DNA of 64,000 nt. It comes from Enterobacter oligotrophicus. GTDB lineage: Bacteria; Pseudomonadota; Gammaproteobacteria; Enterobacterales; Enterobacteriaceae. The stretch is from contig NZ_AP019007.1 of assembly GCF_009176645.1 (NCBI RefSeq), forward strand, positions 3,658,001 to 3,722,000. The letters run 5' to 3'. Positions 36,656-47,673 of this stretch are shown here, piece after piece (the first letter of the stretch is position 1; each line of letters starts with the position of its first letter). The translations under genes and the position numbers were made by a program. The notes under the pieces are model-generated. The model did not search any database and was not told where the DNA came from. It was given only the letters and a program-made list of their open reading frames with translations.

Positions 36656-36730
36656 CATCTCGCAACTTCCCCAACATCTTTATCGTGACCCCCCTCCCAA
36701 TTCTGTTTCGATCCACAGGATCTTTATTTT

Positions 36731-36774
36731 GTAATCGATTACTTTTTTATCTGAACTGATTTGTAATCGATTAC
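36731..36774. promoter_or_regulatory. Twin LacI-type operators of the sugar cluster
   Basis: The perfect palindrome GTAATCGATTAC occurs twice, at 36731-36742 and 36763-36774, 32 bp apart start to start (three helical turns). Both have the central CG of LacI/GalR operators and lie just upstream of the permease gene. The LacI-family gene at the end of the cluster is the probable regulator. Confidence 0.75.
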
Positions 36775-36795
36775 TTTTTCCGGGTGAGGCTTATC

Positions 36796-38031
<1,236 letters not shown>

Positions 38032-38046
38032 TGTTCAGGAGGTGGT

Positions 38047-39072
38047 ATGAGAACGATTAAGGGACCGGGTATTTTTCTGTCGCAGTTTATCGGTGGGGAA
38101 GCGCCGTTCAACACCCTCGACGGGCTGGCGGGCTGGGCGGCTGCTAAGGGTTACAAAGCGGTGCAGATCCCCTGTAACCATCCGCATATTTTTGATGTGG
38201 AGAAAGCGGCGAAGAGTCAGGCCTACTGCGATGAAATCACGGGCAAGCTGGCAGCGCACGGGTTGGTCATTAGCGAACTGTCGACCCATCTGGAAGGGCA
38301 GCTTGTGGCGGTGAACCCCGTCTACAGCGAGGCGTTTGACCACTTCGCGCCTGCCGCTGTGCGTGGTAACGATACGGCGCGGCAGGCATGGGCGACGGAG
38401 AAAGTGAAGCAGGCGGCAGTCGCCTCGGCCAGATTAGGCCTGAAAGCGCACGCCACCTTCTCCGGCTCGCTGGCCTGGCCGTTTTTCTACCCGTGGCCGC
38501 CGCACAACGAGCAGCGTTTTCAGGACGCATTTCAGGAACTGGCAAACCGCTGGCGGCCGATTCTGGATACCTTTGACGAGCAGGGCGTGGACGTCTGCTT
38601 TGAGCTGCATCCGGGAGAAGATCTGCACGACGGCGTGGCCTTCGAGCGTTTTCTGGCGCTGGTCGATAACCACCCGCGCTGCAACATTCTCTACGACCCG
38701 AGCCACATGCTGCTGCAACAGATGGATTACCTGACATTTATTGATATCTACCATGCGCGAATTAAAGCCTTCCACGTGAAGGATGCCGAGTTCCGCCCCA
38801 ACGGACGCAGCGGCGTGTATGGCGGCTACCAGCCGTGGATCAACCGCGCCGGACGCTTTCGCTCACTGGGCGACGGGCTGATCGACTTTAAAGGCATTTT
38901 CAGCAAGCTGACCCAGTACGACTACGACGGCTGGGCGGTGCTGGAGTGGGAGTGCTGCCTGAAAGACGGTGATACCGGGGCACGGGAAGGCAGTGAGTTT
39001 ATCCGCCGCCACATCATTCCCGTCTCCGGGCGCGCGTTTGATGATTTCGCGGCAGGGGGTAGCCATGATTAA
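38047..39072 (+). CDS. Sugar phosphate isomerase/epimerase-like TIM barrel
   Basis: A 341-residue xylose-isomerase-like TIM barrel. Likely metal ligands are the Glu of CFELHPGED, the Asp of LYDPSHM, the His/Asp of AFHVKDAEF and the Glu of VLEWECC. Proteins of this type act as sugar or inositol epimerases, isomerases or 3-keto-glycoside hydrolases/epimerases next to Gfo/Idh dehydrogenases. It begins 15 bp after the permease gene with AGGAGG ahead and overlaps the dehydrogenase start by eight bases. The substrate is unknown. Confidence 0.83.
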   Translation: MRTIKGPGIFLSQFIGGEAPFNTLDGLAGWAAAKGYKAVQIPCNHPHIFDVEKAAKSQAYCDEITGKLAAHGLVISELSTHLEGQLVAVNPVYSEAFDHFAPAAVRGNDTARQAWATEKVKQAAVASARLGLKAHATFSGSLAWPFFYPWPPHNEQRFQDAFQELANRWRPILDTFDEQGVDVCFELHPGEDLHDGVAFERFLALVDNHPRCNILYDPSHMLLQQMDYLTFIDIYHARIKAFHVKDAEFRPNGRSGVYGGYQPWINRAGRFRSLGDGLIDFKGIFSKLTQYDYDGWAVLEWECCLKDGDTGAREGSEFIRRHIIPVSGRAFDDFAAGGSHD

Positions 39073-40207
39073 CGTCGGCATTATCGGCAGCGGGTTTATC
39101 GGCCCGGCGCATATTGAGGCGCTGCGCCGCCTTGGATTTGTCCAGGTGGTGGCGCTGTGCGACGGCACGTTTGCTCAGGCGCAGGAAAAAGCACGCCAGC
39201 TTAACGTGCCGCATGCCTATGGCAGCGTGGAAGAACTGCTCGCGCATCCGGAACTGCACGTGGTGCACAACTGCACGCCGAACCACCTGCATGCGGAAAT
39301 TAACCGCCAGGTTTTGCGCGCAGGTAAGCATGTGTTTTCCGAAAAGCCGCTGTGTATGACGCCGGACGAGGCGCGCGAGCTGGTGGCGCTGGCGGAGCAG
39401 GCGGGCGTGGTGCACGGCGTCAGCTTTGTCTATCGTCAGTTTGCAATGGTGCGCCAGGCGGCGAGTATGGTGCGCGCGGGCAGCGTCGGGCGGCTGTTTG
39501 CCTCGCACGGCAGCTACCTGCAGGACTGGATGTTGCTGGAAACCGACTACAACTGGCGGGTGGATGCCGCGCTCGGCGGGGCGTCCCGCGCGGTGGCGGA
39601 TATCGGTTCCCACTGGTGCGACACGATGCAGTTTGTCACCGGGCGGCGTATTACCGAGGTGATGGCCGATCTCTCCATCGTTTGGCCGACGCGCAAGGCT
39701 AGCGTGGCGGGCAATCAGACGTTCACGCATGACGAACACGCTCACTATGAAGACAAGCCGGTGACGACTGAAGACGTCGGCTCGGTGTTGTTCCGCTTTG
39801 ACGACGGCAGCAAAGGCAGCTTTAGCGTCTCGCAGGTGAGCGCCGGACGCAAAAACCGTCTCACGTTTGAAATCAACGGCAGCGAGCGGTCGGTGGCGTG
39901 GGATCAGGAGGTGCCGCAACGGTTGTGGATCGGCCATCGCGCGCAGGCGAATCAGACTCTGAGCGACGATCCTGGCCTGATGAACCCTGACGTGGCCGAC
40001 AGCGCTCATTTCCCCGGTGGGCATATCGAAGGCTGGCCTGACGCCTTTAAAAATATGATGGCGCAGTTTTACCGCGCCGTGCAGGCCGGGAAAATGCCGG
40101 AACAGCCGCAGTTTGCCACCTTCCACGAGGGGGCGAACGTCATGTATATCATTGATGCCATAGTGAAAAGTCACCAGCAGCAGCGCTGGGTACGCGTGGA
40201 GCGTTGA
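39065..40207 (+). CDS. Gfo/Idh/MocA-family oxidoreductase
   Basis: A 380-residue NAD(P)-dependent dehydrogenase: Rossmann N-terminus (VGIIGSGFIGPAHIEALRRL), the family EKP motif (HVFSEKPLCMT) with its catalytic Lys, and a C-terminal substrate domain with the conserved DIGSHWCDTMQFV, where Asp and His are catalytic-type residues. It probably oxidises a sugar or inositol derivative imported by the permease, paired with the TIM-barrel enzyme. I chose the ATG that overlaps the previous gene by eight bases; a longer frame has no Rossmann start. Confidence 0.88.
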   Translation: MINVGIIGSGFIGPAHIEALRRLGFVQVVALCDGTFAQAQEKARQLNVPHAYGSVEELLAHPELHVVHNCTPNHLHAEINRQVLRAGKHVFSEKPLCMTPDEARELVALAEQAGVVHGVSFVYRQFAMVRQAASMVRAGSVGRLFASHGSYLQDWMLLETDYNWRVDAALGGASRAVADIGSHWCDTMQFVTGRRITEVMADLSIVWPTRKASVAGNQTFTHDEHAHYEDKPVTTEDVGSVLFRFDDGSKGSFSVSQVSAGRKNRLTFEINGSERSVAWDQEVPQRLWIGHRAQANQTLSDDPGLMNPDVADSAHFPGGHIEGWPDAFKNMMAQFYRAVQAGKMPEQPQFATFHEGANVMYIIDAIVKSHQQQRWVRVER

Positions 40208-40211
40208 CGGT

Positions 40212-40231
40212 TTGCCCGGTTCGCCGGGCAA
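40212..40231. terminator. Hairpin after the dehydrogenase gene
   Basis: TTGCCCGG and CCGGGCAA form an eight-bp stem on a TTCG tetraloop, just past the stop codon. There is no T-run beyond AAATTT, so it may be a processing or partial terminator hairpin before the regulator gene. Confidence 0.5.
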
Positions 40232-40282
40232 CAAATTTATGATAGCCTGCATAAAACGCTAACCGCAGGATGTGTCGTCGCT

Positions 40283-41254
40283 ATGTCAATTCAGAAAATC
40301 GCTCAGCTTGCCGGCGTGTCCGTGGCAACGGTTTCCCGCGTGCTTAATAACAGCGATACCGTAAAAGCGAAAAACCGCGAGCGCGTCCTGCAGGCGATCA
40401 AAGAGAGTAACTACCAGCCCAATTTGCTGGCCCGCCAGCTACGTACCGCCCGCAGCTATATGATCCTGGTGATGGTATCGAACATCGCCAACCCGTTCTG
40501 CGCCGAAGTGGTAAAAGGGATTGAAGCCGAGGCCGAGAAGAATGGTTACCGCATCCTGCTGTGTAATTCTGGCTCGGATATCGAACGTTCCCGATCGGGC
40601 TTAAGTCTGCTGTCGGGTAAAATCGTCGACGGGATTATCACCATGGATGCCTTCTCGAAGCTGCCGGAACTTGCGGCGCTGATTGGTTCCGCGCCGTGGG
40701 TGCAGTGCGCCGAATACGCCGATGCCGGTATCGTCTCCTGTGTGGGCATTAACGATGTGGACGCTTCACAGCACGTTGTCAGTCAGCTTGCCGACGGCGG
40801 GCGCACACGCATCGCGCTGATTAACCACGACCTCAGCTACAAATATGCCCGCCTGCGCGAACGTGGCTATAAAAGCGTGATCCACCTGCGGGATCTGGCG
40901 TATCAGGCCGTGGAATACGCCAGCGATCTCAGCTCCAGTGCAGGCATGGCAGCGATGCAAAAATTACTGGAAGAGAACCCACCTGATGCGGTATTTGCCG
41001 TTTCCGATACGCTGGCGGCAGGCGCATTGCGTGCCATTCAGCAGGCGGGATTACGCGTGCCGGAGGATATTGCGGTTGTCGGTTTTGACGGTACGGAACT
41101 GGCGGAGATGATTTCGCTCACCACTATTGAGCAGCCATCGCGTGATATCGGGCGCAAGGCGGTCGAACTTTTACTGAATAAAATCGACAACCCGGATGCG
41201 CCCACGGAAAGGGTGATGATGGACTGGCGCTTTATTTCCCGCGCCAGTGCCTGA
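40283..41254 (+). CDS. LacI-family regulator of the sugar cluster
   Basis: A 323-residue repressor with the LacI helix-turn-helix (SIQKIAQLAGVSVATVSRVL, 2-21), hinge helix (NLLARQLRT) and a ribose-binding-protein-like sensor domain close in pattern to CytR/PurR. It is the last gene of the cluster and in the same direction. The twin GTAATCGATTAC sites ahead of the permease are the natural targets. The effector is probably the transported sugar or an intermediate. Confidence 0.88.
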   Translation: MSIQKIAQLAGVSVATVSRVLNNSDTVKAKNRERVLQAIKESNYQPNLLARQLRTARSYMILVMVSNIANPFCAEVVKGIEAEAEKNGYRILLCNSGSDIERSRSGLSLLSGKIVDGIITMDAFSKLPELAALIGSAPWVQCAEYADAGIVSCVGINDVDASQHVVSQLADGGRTRIALINHDLSYKYARLRERGYKSVIHLRDLAYQAVEYASDLSSSAGMAAMQKLLEENPPDAVFAVSDTLAAGALRAIQQAGLRVPEDIAVVGFDGTELAEMISLTTIEQPSRDIGRKAVELLLNKIDNPDAPTERVMMDWRFISRASA

Positions 41255-42499
41255 TTATTTCGCCAGTACGCCAGCCAGCGAGCGAATATCGTTCCCGGTG
41301 GGTGTCTGGTGAATGCGCAGCCCAAATTCATCCACTACCGCGAAAATATGGTCAAAGATATCGGCCTGAATCTCTTCATATTCTGCCCAGATCACCGTGT
41401 TGGTGAAAGCATATATTTCAATCGGCAGACCGTTGGCATCCGGCGCGAGCTGACGCACCATTAACGTCATATCGTTACGAATACGCGGATGACTTCGCAG
41501 GTATTCATTCAGATAGGCGCGGAAGGTGCCGATATTGGTCATCTTGCGCAGGTTTAATACCGATTCCCCTTCGCCGTTTTCCTGATTCCACAGCGTAATT
41601 TCCTCATGACGCGCGGCCAGATAAGGCTTAAGCAGTTTCGCCTGAATCAGCTTCTGCTGTTCCTGCTCGTCAAGGAAATGAATGCTGGTGGTATCGATAT
41701 TCAGGCTGCGCTTAATGCGTCGCCCGCCGGAGGCCGACATGCCGCTCCAGTTGATAAAGGCGTCGGACACCAGCGCCCAGGTTGGAATGGTGGTGATGGT
41801 GTTATCGAAATTGCGCACTTTAACGGTGGTCAGGCCGATGTCCGTCACCGTGCCGTTCGCGCCGTATTTCGGCATCTCCAGCCAGTCGCCGAGCTTCAGC
41901 ATATCGTTAGCGGAGAGCTGAATACCCGCCACAAGCCCGAGTATCGGGTCTTTAAAGACCAACATCAGAACGGCAGCCATCGCACCCAGACCGCTGATCA
42001 GAATCGCCGGGGACTGACCGATCAGCAGGGAGATAATCAAAATCCCCACCAGGATCGCGCTCACCAGCTTGATGCCCTGAAATATCCCTTTTAGCGGCAG
42101 CTGTGACGCAGTGGCCATTTTCTGTGACAGATTAAAAATGACGTCCAGCAGCGAGAAGAAGGAGAGCAGGGCATACACCATTACCCACAGCTTTGCGCAG
42201 GTGGTAAGTATTTCTGCTGCTTCGCTGCCTCTTTGCAGCCACAATACCGCCTGAACGTTGACGATTATCCCCTGCAGGGTAAAGGCCAGACGGTGAAATA
42301 ATTTATTCTGAGTAATGATTTGCAGCCACAAATGGCTGCTGGCCTGCGCACGCTTCTCAAAAGCCCGCAATACCACTTTGTGCAGAATAAAATGAACAAT
42401 AACGGCGGTAAGAAAAATAATACCAAAGATAATCACTAAAGAGGTGGTGTGATTAATTTCAATGCCTAACTCTTCAACCTGAGCAATTAATTCCTGCAT
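41255..42499 (-). CDS. ybdG: Miniconductance mechanosensitive channel YbdG
   Basis: A 414-residue MscS-family channel matching E. coli YbdG in length and place. There are about five transmembrane segments, the pore-lining helix and MscS beta-domain start [20 protein letters not shown], and a C-terminal cytoplasmic part ([17 protein letters not shown]). It protects against osmotic downshock and is linked to MscM activity. Its stop directly abuts the stop of the convergent LacI-type gene, showing how tightly the sugar cluster was inserted next to it. Confidence 0.95.
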   Translation of the reverse strand: MQELIAQVEELGIEINHTTSLVIIFGIIFLTAVIVHFILHKVVLRAFEKRAQASSHLWLQIITQNKLFHRLAFTLQGIIVNVQAVLWLQRGSEAAEILTTCAKLWVMVYALLSFFSLLDVIFNLSQKMATASQLPLKGIFQGIKLVSAILVGILIISLLIGQSPAILISGLGAMAAVLMLVFKDPILGLVAGIQLSANDMLKLGDWLEMPKYGANGTVTDIGLTTVKVRNFDNTITTIPTWALVSDAFINWSGMSASGGRRIKRSLNIDTTSIHFLDEQEQQKLIQAKLLKPYLAARHEEITLWNQENGEGESVLNLRKMTNIGTFRAYLNEYLRSHPRIRNDMTLMVRQLAPDANGLPIEIYAFTNTVIWAEYEEIQADIFDHIFAVVDEFGLRIHQTPTGNDIRSLAGVLAK

Positions 42500-42565
42500 A
42501 ACGTCTCCTGTATTGATGCAGCCCCATAATGGCGGCTGCGGATCTATTATGCAAATTCGGAGGGG

Positions 42566-44002
42566 TTATCTGGACGCGTGACAGGTCTTTACCACCGGTA
42601 AACAGAGACGATGGCGCATACGCAGCGTCGCCAGCGCCAGCACGATCATCATCCCCGTTTCAACCGCCAGGAAAACCGTTATCGCCTGAGTATAATCTCC
42701 GTGATGATTCTGCAGCGCATGCAGCAAAATCGCCCCGAAAATAGCCGGACCAAGACCGAGTGCCGCCTGCTGAAGCGTGCTCAAAATTGCGCTCGCGGCA
42801 CCGGCATCGTCTGGCTGGATATCGCGCATCCCGATGCGGTAGAAACTGTTTACAATCAGCGCCTGCCCGTAACCGATCAGCCCGGTTGCCGGAGCCAGCG
42901 TCAGCGCGGTATTCGTCATCCCCCAGAGGCGGAAGGTGGCGATCAGCGCCAGCAGACCCATAATCTGGATCGCCAGGCCCGTGAGCAGAATGGTGCTGGT
43001 GCTATAGCGGGCAATCAGGCGCGGGGCAAACCACGCAGAAATAAAGTACGTTACGCCAAGCGCAATAAAACTGTTCCCCGACTGCCACGGTGCCATCCCC
43101 AGACCGGTCTGCATGGTGAGCGCCATACAGAACATAAACCCGGACCAGACGCTGAAAAAGAGCATCGCAATCAGTACGCCAAAACGGATGCTGTGAAGCT
43201 GCAGCAGGCGCGGGGGGATCAGCGGGTGAGCGTCCTCGCGCTCTTTTTTACGCGCATTCAGCACCATCAAATAGGCCAGCGGAATAATGGCGAGAAGCAT
43301 AGCCTTCAGCGGCCATGACCAGTGCCACTGCGGGCCAAGCGCCATCGGGAACAGCAGGCAGCAGAGGATAATCGCCAGCAGTCCGGTGCCGGTCCAGTCG
43401 ATGCGTGACCGGGCATCGCGGCGGGTTTCCGGCACGTAGCGGCGGCTCAGCGCGAGCACCACCATGCAGACAGGCACGTTGATAAAGAAGGCGTTACGCC
43501 AGCCCAGCCCGGCGATATCCGCCGACACCAGCCAGCCGCCGCCCATCTGCCCCACGATAAACGCGATGCCGCCAATGCCGCCAAACAGGCTAATCGCTTT
43601 CGCATGGGCGGTGCCTTTTAGCGTCACATGCAGTGTGGCAAGAATTTGCGGCATGATCAGCGCCGCCCCTGCGCCCTGGACGATACGCGCGGCAAGCAAC
43701 TGTTCAATATTACCCGCCATACCGCACAGCAGCGAGGCCAGACCAAAGCTCGCCACGCCCCACATAAACAGACGACGGCGGCCGAGGTTATCCCCCAGCT
43801 TGCTGCCGAGCGCCAGGCAGACGGCGAAGGCCACGCCGTAGAGCGCGACAATCAGTTCCAGCTCGGTGGCGGTGGCATGTAAAGAATGGGTGATGGAATC
43901 CAGCGCCACGTTGGTAATTGAGGTATCAATCAGCGGCAGCATCTGGCCGGTTAACAGCAATATCAGGCCTGCACGACCCGGTGAAACAACTGACGTATTC
44001 AT
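42566..44002 (-). CDS. MFS drug exporter, DHA2 (EmrB/QacA) type
   Basis: A 478-residue proton antiporter with about fourteen transmembrane segments. The first loop motif GSKLGDNLGRRR and the motif C-like GGIAFIVGQMGGGWL are those of MFS drug exporters. It is divergent from an XRE-type regulator, and a long inverted repeat lies between the two starts. No membrane-fusion partner is adjacent, so it probably acts alone in the inner membrane. Substrate unknown. Confidence 0.86.
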   Translation of the reverse strand: MNTSVVSPGRAGLILLLTGQMLPLIDTSITNVALDSITHSLHATATELELIVALYGVAFAVCLALGSKLGDNLGRRRLFMWGVASFGLASLLCGMAGNIEQLLAARIVQGAGAALIMPQILATLHVTLKGTAHAKAISLFGGIGGIAFIVGQMGGGWLVSADIAGLGWRNAFFINVPVCMVVLALSRRYVPETRRDARSRIDWTGTGLLAIILCCLLFPMALGPQWHWSWPLKAMLLAIIPLAYLMVLNARKKEREDAHPLIPPRLLQLHSIRFGVLIAMLFFSVWSGFMFCMALTMQTGLGMAPWQSGNSFIALGVTYFISAWFAPRLIARYSTSTILLTGLAIQIMGLLALIATFRLWGMTNTALTLAPATGLIGYGQALIVNSFYRIGMRDIQPDDAGAASAILSTLQQAALGLGPAIFGAILLHALQNHHGDYTQAITVFLAVETGMMIVLALATLRMRHRLCLPVVKTCHASR

Positions 44003-44058
44003 GGTAACTCCATTGCGTCAAACAGCTTAGAGACGTAGCATCAACCATCTGATAAACG

Positions 44059-44086
44059 AGTACCAGTTCTTGCTTATACTGGTACT
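44059..44086. promoter_or_regulatory. Inverted repeat in the MFS/XRE divergent promoter
   Basis: AGTACCAGT and ACTGGTACT are perfect nine-bp inverted arms with a ten-bp spacer, centred between the pump and regulator start codons. It is the probable operator of the neighbouring XRE protein. Confidence 0.7.
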
Positions 44087-44109
44087 GACACTACCATGCA
44101 GGGGGATTT

Positions 44110-44979
44110 ATGGCGCTGATGTCTGAACCTGTCACCTCACTCAAGGATGACACCCGAAAGCAGCTTGGGGCATTTTTACGCGCCCGTCGTGAAAGCCTCG
44201 ATCCGCAGCGCCTCGGCTTACCGCGCAGCGGCCGCCGTCGCACACCGGGGCTGCGTCGTGAAGAGGTGGCCCTGCTGGCGGATGTGGGCGTCACCTGGTA
44301 CACCTGGCTTGAGCAGGGCAGGGACGTCAATCCATCGAGCGCGGTGATGGCTGCAGTGGCGAAAGCGCTGCAGTGTACGCCGACGGAAACCCGACATTTG
44401 TTCGTTCTGGCGGGTTTGCCACCGGGTGAAGCGCCACAGGCAATCTGCTGCGAGGGGATCAGCGAAGGCACGCGCCGCCTGCTCGACACCCTGATGCCGA
44501 AACCTGCCAGTATCCAGAAACCCAATTTCGACATCGTGGCGTGGAACGACAGCTTCGGCCATCTGATGGGCGTCGATTTCAATGAAATTCCGCCGGAAGA
44601 CCGTAACTGTATCTACCTGTTCCTCACCCATCCGGCGTGGCGCGCACGCCTTGGCAAACGCGACGATGTACTGCCCATTTTTGTCTCCTACTTCCGTGCG
44701 GCGATGGCGGAGCACCGGGGCGACCCGCAGTGGGAAGCGAAGCTGGCCCGCTTCTTTGCGGTGTCTGAAGAGTTCAAAGCCCTGTGGCACCAGCGCAACG
44801 ACGTTCGCGGGGTGGAGAACCAGCTCAAGCTGTTTACTCATCCTGAACTGGGTGATTTTAATTTGCAGCAGATGTACTGGTACTCTGCGCCGCGAAACGG
44901 ATCGCGGTTGCTGGTCTATTTACCGGTGGATGAGGCGGGAGAGAGGGCGATGGCATGGCTGGCGGAGCAGGGGAAATAA
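44110..44979 (+). CDS. XRE-family regulator with MmyB-like ligand domain
   Basis: A 289-residue protein: N-terminal XRE helix-turn-helix (about 18-90; LGAFLRARRESLDP, REEVALLADVGVTWYTWLEQ) and a C-terminal MmyB-like ligand-binding domain (about 110-280; NFDIVAWNDSF, FLTHPAWRARL). Members of this family often repress an adjacent oxidoreductase or exporter gene. Here the divergent MFS pump and the inverted repeat between them point to local control. The ATG follows GGGGGA. Confidence 0.86.
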   Translation: MALMSEPVTSLKDDTRKQLGAFLRARRESLDPQRLGLPRSGRRRTPGLRREEVALLADVGVTWYTWLEQGRDVNPSSAVMAAVAKALQCTPTETRHLFVLAGLPPGEAPQAICCEGISEGTRRLLDTLMPKPASIQKPNFDIVAWNDSFGHLMGVDFNEIPPEDRNCIYLFLTHPAWRARLGKRDDVLPIFVSYFRAAMAEHRGDPQWEAKLARFFAVSEEFKALWHQRNDVRGVENQLKLFTHPELGDFNLQQMYWYSAPRNGSRLLVYLPVDEAGERAMAWLAEQGK

Positions 44980-45130
44980 GTTTTTGCGAGGCGCTTTCAG
45001 GGAATCAGAGCCTCTTCTGCTAAGTGGCTGAGACAGGCGTAAGGTGAGGTTTAATTAAACCAACCGACTAAATCGTCATGATTTCGATGAAGTGTTAAGT
45101 CGTCTATACTCACGCGATGAGAAACCACCC

Positions 45131-45733
45131 ATGTCGCCACTGATGATTGATTCCGCAGACTTCAGCCAAAAACTCGGCCTTATCTCCCGAAACGTCGAAC
45201 ACACCGAAGCGTTCCTGGCGCGAGGCACGGAGGATTTCCATCTGCCGGGGTTTCTGCTGCCTGTCGGATACCGACTTTTAAAATCACGTTATGGCGATGA
45301 ATACCGTCTCGTGACAACCGACGACGGCAAGCCCTACACCGCTTATGCAGTGAAGCTGACGTTTCACAACGAAATTACCTATCCTCATGGGGCCGCCACG
45401 CAGGTGATGGTGTGGCGTACTCCGCGCGCCGTACATCAGCGCGTGATAAGCGGGTTACCGCAACTCTTTTTTCAGTGGCTGCTAAGTGAATATGACATCG
45501 TTGTTTCGGACGGCGAGCAAACGGGAGACGGACAGCGATTCTGGCTGCTCATGATCGACTGGGCGTTTACTATGAACTATCGCATTCGCGTGGCAGACGG
45601 TACGGTGGGAGAAGAGTGGACGTTAACGCCCGTAAATTCTTACGCTGAGCTTGAAGAACGCTGGATTGCTTTTGCCTGGGGTAGCGATCGTGGTGTCCAT
45701 CCGCATCGCAGGCTGGTCATCAGTAAAACGTAA
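45131..45733 (+). CDS. Protein of unknown function
   Basis: A 200-residue protein with no signal peptide and no transmembrane segment. I do not recognise the family. Visible features are an aromatic-rich middle (MVWRTPRAVHQRVISGLPQL; FFQWLLSEYDIVVSDGEQTG) and a C-terminus rich in Trp and Arg (WIAFAWGSDRGVHPHRR). The pattern of a small single-domain protein beside accessory genes suggests a phage- or plasmid-derived origin. A GTG 39 bases upstream is another possible start. It has its own terminator and is convergent with nfsB. Confidence 0.6.
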   Translation: MSPLMIDSADFSQKLGLISRNVEHTEAFLARGTEDFHLPGFLLPVGYRLLKSRYGDEYRLVTTDDGKPYTAYAVKLTFHNEITYPHGAATQVMVWRTPRAVHQRVISGLPQLFFQWLLSEYDIVVSDGEQTGDGQRFWLLMIDWAFTMNYRIRVADGTVGEEWTLTPVNSYAELEERWIAFAWGSDRGVHPHRRLVISKT

Positions 45734-45758
45734 CGGGCCGCATGCAGCGGCCCGTTTT
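45732..45758. terminator. Terminator between the unknown gene and nfsB
   Basis: AACGGGCCGC and GCGGCCCGTT form a ten-bp stem with a five-base loop followed by TTC, in the gap between two convergent genes. Confidence 0.85.
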
Positions 45759-45760
45759 CA

Positions 45761-46414
45761 TTAGCACTCCGTCACAACCGTGCTCAGCGGCAGGCGAGAC
45801 TTCGGCAGCGTGGCGTTGAAATCTTCCACGCTGTGGTGCCCAACCGGCACCACCACCAGGCTGGTGAAGCCTTTCTCTTTCAGGCCAAACTCTTCATCAA
45901 GGATAGCCGCGTCGAAGCCTTCAATCGGCACTGCGTCCAGGCCCATCGCGGCCACGCCCAGCAGGAAGTTACCGACGTTCAGGTAAACCTGTTTTGCCAT
46001 CCACTGGTCGTCATCTTTCAGGTCGACACGGTGCATATCGGCGAAGTAGTGGCGGCCTTTGTTGTTGGCGGCTTTCGCTTCCGGCGTCGCAAAGCGGCCA
46101 TCGGCTTCTTCCTGGTCAATCACGCGATCCAGCCACGCATCGTCCATCGCGGTTTTTGCGCAGAACACCACCACGTGAGAAGCGTCCAGCATTTTGCGTT
46201 CGTTGAACACGTAGGTACCCGCTGCGGATTTCGCCACACGCGCTTTACCTTCCTCGGTGCTGGCAACAATAAAGTGCCACGGCTGGGAATTGGTGCTGGA
46301 CGGGCTGTACTGTAGCAGGGTTTTCATTTTTTCCGCTTCTTCCACGGTCAGTTTTTTGCTTGCGTCAAACGCCTTGGTAGAGTGGCGTTTCAGCGCGACA
46401 GAAATGATATCCAT
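45761..46414 (-). CDS. nfsB: Oxygen-insensitive NAD(P)H nitroreductase
   Basis: NfsB is an FMN flavoprotein that reduces nitroaromatics and quinones by two electrons and activates nitrofuran drugs. The 217-residue product has the E. coli length and near-identical sequence: [17 protein letters not shown], the FMN-binding [12 protein letters not shown] and [12 protein letters not shown]. The open frame extends 40 codons further upstream, but MDIIS is the established N-terminus. In E. coli nfsB responds to MarA/SoxS; here RamA, a regulator of the same family, is encoded 2.4 kb away. Confidence 0.96.
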   Translation of the reverse strand: MDIISVALKRHSTKAFDASKKLTVEEAEKMKTLLQYSPSSTNSQPWHFIVASTEEGKARVAKSAAGTYVFNERKMLDASHVVVFCAKTAMDDAWLDRVIDQEEADGRFATPEAKAANNKGRHYFADMHRVDLKDDDQWMAKQVYLNVGNFLLGVAAMGLDAVPIEGFDAAILDEEFGLKEKGFTSLVVVPVGHHSVEDFNATLPKSRLPLSTVVTEC

Positions 46415-46534
46415 AACAACTCCTGGTGATGAAATTCGCCCGCACACGGGCGCGAAAGGAAAGCAGATTACCGCGCGAAGCGGCAAAAGATAAGTGCAAT
46501 TCGAGCGCTTACACTGTTCGGCACAGACGAACAA

Positions 46535-46903
46535 TCAGGCCGGGCGTATCCACTTCTGGTCTTTTTTCGGCAGCTTATCGACGACCAGATCCCACGACTC
46601 ATGGATAAGATCCGTGACCAGCTCCGGCGTAATGTCGTCGGTGCCGTAGAGCGAAATCCAGTGTTTTTTATTGAGGTGATAGCCAGGCTCAATGCCCCGA
46701 TAAATCTGTTGATTGAGCAGCGATTTTTCCGGCTCAGATTTCAGGCTGACGTGAGGCCGCCCGTGAGCGGCGGCCATAATCATAAAAATCTTTCCACCCA
46801 CTTTAAAGACATCGAACTCCGGGCCAAACGGCCAGCAGTGTTCCGTGAATGGCAGCTCCAGCGCCACGCGTCTGGCGTGCTCCTGTAAAGATTTACTCTC
46901 CAT
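46535..46903 (-). CDS. ybdF: MmcQ/YjbR-family protein YbdF
   Basis: A 122-residue cytoplasmic protein of the MmcQ/YjbR (CyaY-like fold) family, recognisable as YbdF by its place next to nfsB and by [38 protein letters not shown] and the C-terminal DQKWIRPA. Its role is unknown; the fold suggests nucleic-acid binding. It starts 11 bases before the ramR stop, so it is translated from the ramR message. Confidence 0.9.
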   Translation of the reverse strand: MESKSLQEHARRVALELPFTEHCWPFGPEFDVFKVGGKIFMIMAAAHGRPHVSLKSEPEKSLLNQQIYRGIEPGYHLNKKHWISLYGTDDITPELVTDLIHESWDLVVDKLPKKDQKWIRPA

Positions 46904-47483
46904 CTTTACCCTCTATGGCGAGCGCCCGCCACATGGCTTCAAAGCCGAGCGCTTTAAAATCGACGGCGCGGGAAGGATCGCGGGTGGCAAATTCCATCGT
47001 GGTTTCGGCCAGCGATAAGAAAATCGCATCGCCAAAGGTGCGAAACTCGTCGGACATAAATACCTGGCGTACCGAGCGGCGGCACAGTTCATTCAGCTCC
47101 GGGAACATATCGTGAACCGCCTGTTCGGTCTCTTTCGAGATTTTCTCGCTCACACCGAGCTGGCGGATCGCGCCGTGAGCGATTGGGTTACGAATGCCCC
47201 AGTCCACATAGCTATTCCAGATATTACGGGTATGTTCTTTCGGAAGCGTAATAGAGCGATCGAGGTTCGCCAGCATAGTCTGGCAAAGATCCTGCTTCAG
47301 ATGCAGATAGAGGGCGTTCAGCAGATCGTCTTTGGTAGCAAAGTAGCGAAACAGTGTGCCTTCAGCGACACCCGCATTACGGGCAATCAACGCCGTTGAA
47401 GCCGCAATGCCAGACTGAGCAAATGCCGCGGTTGCCGCTTCCAGTAAGGCCTGTTTTTTATCTTCACTCTTTGGACGTGCCAC
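46893..47483 (-). CDS. ramR: TetR-family repressor of ramA
   Basis: RamR represses romA-ramA and releases DNA when bile salts or drugs bind. The 196-residue sequence starts like Salmonella RamR ([20 protein letters not shown]) with the TetR helix-turn-helix in [20 protein letters not shown], followed by an all-helical ligand domain. The start is GTG with GGAGGGG ahead; the open frame continues upstream without family similarity. It is divergent from romA, with the operator between. No disruption of the reading frame is seen, so repression should be intact. Confidence 0.93.
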   Translation of the reverse strand: MARPKSEDKKQALLEAATAAFAQSGIAASTALIARNAGVAEGTLFRYFATKDDLLNALYLHLKQDLCQTMLANLDRSITLPKEHTRNIWNSYVDWGIRNPIAHGAIRQLGVSEKISKETEQAVHDMFPELNELCRRSVRQVFMSDEFRTFGDAIFLSLAETTMEFATRDPSRAVDFKALGFEAMWRALAIEGKDGE

Positions 47484-47573
47484 TAAAAATCCCCTCCTCT
47501 TAATTGTAAAAAAACACATTGAATCATGCGTGTCATACCGCTGCAACGCGGAATGTCAAAGATCGAAAACATC

Positions 47574-47619
47574 TTGACGATATATTCATCGTATCTATAA
47601 TGAGTGCTTACTCACTCAT
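47574..47619 (+). promoter_or_regulatory. romA-ramA promoter with RamR operator
   Basis: TTGACG (47574-47579) and TATAAT (47596-47601) are spaced by 16 bp. The perfect inverted repeat ATGAGTG-N6-CACTCAT (47600-47619) overlaps the end of the -10 and start region, matching the RamR site known from Salmonella and Klebsiella. A bound repressor would block transcription directly. Confidence 0.85.
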
Positions 47620-47673
47620 AATCAAGTTCAACCCGCGCAAACCATCGGAAGGGGCGCGAAGCCGGGTCAGGAA

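Noticed and set aside
39014..40252. A 412-codon minus-strand frame opposite the Gfo/Idh gene
   Set aside because: It mirrors a GC-rich real gene in full; composition is His/Arg-rich and no family is recognisable.
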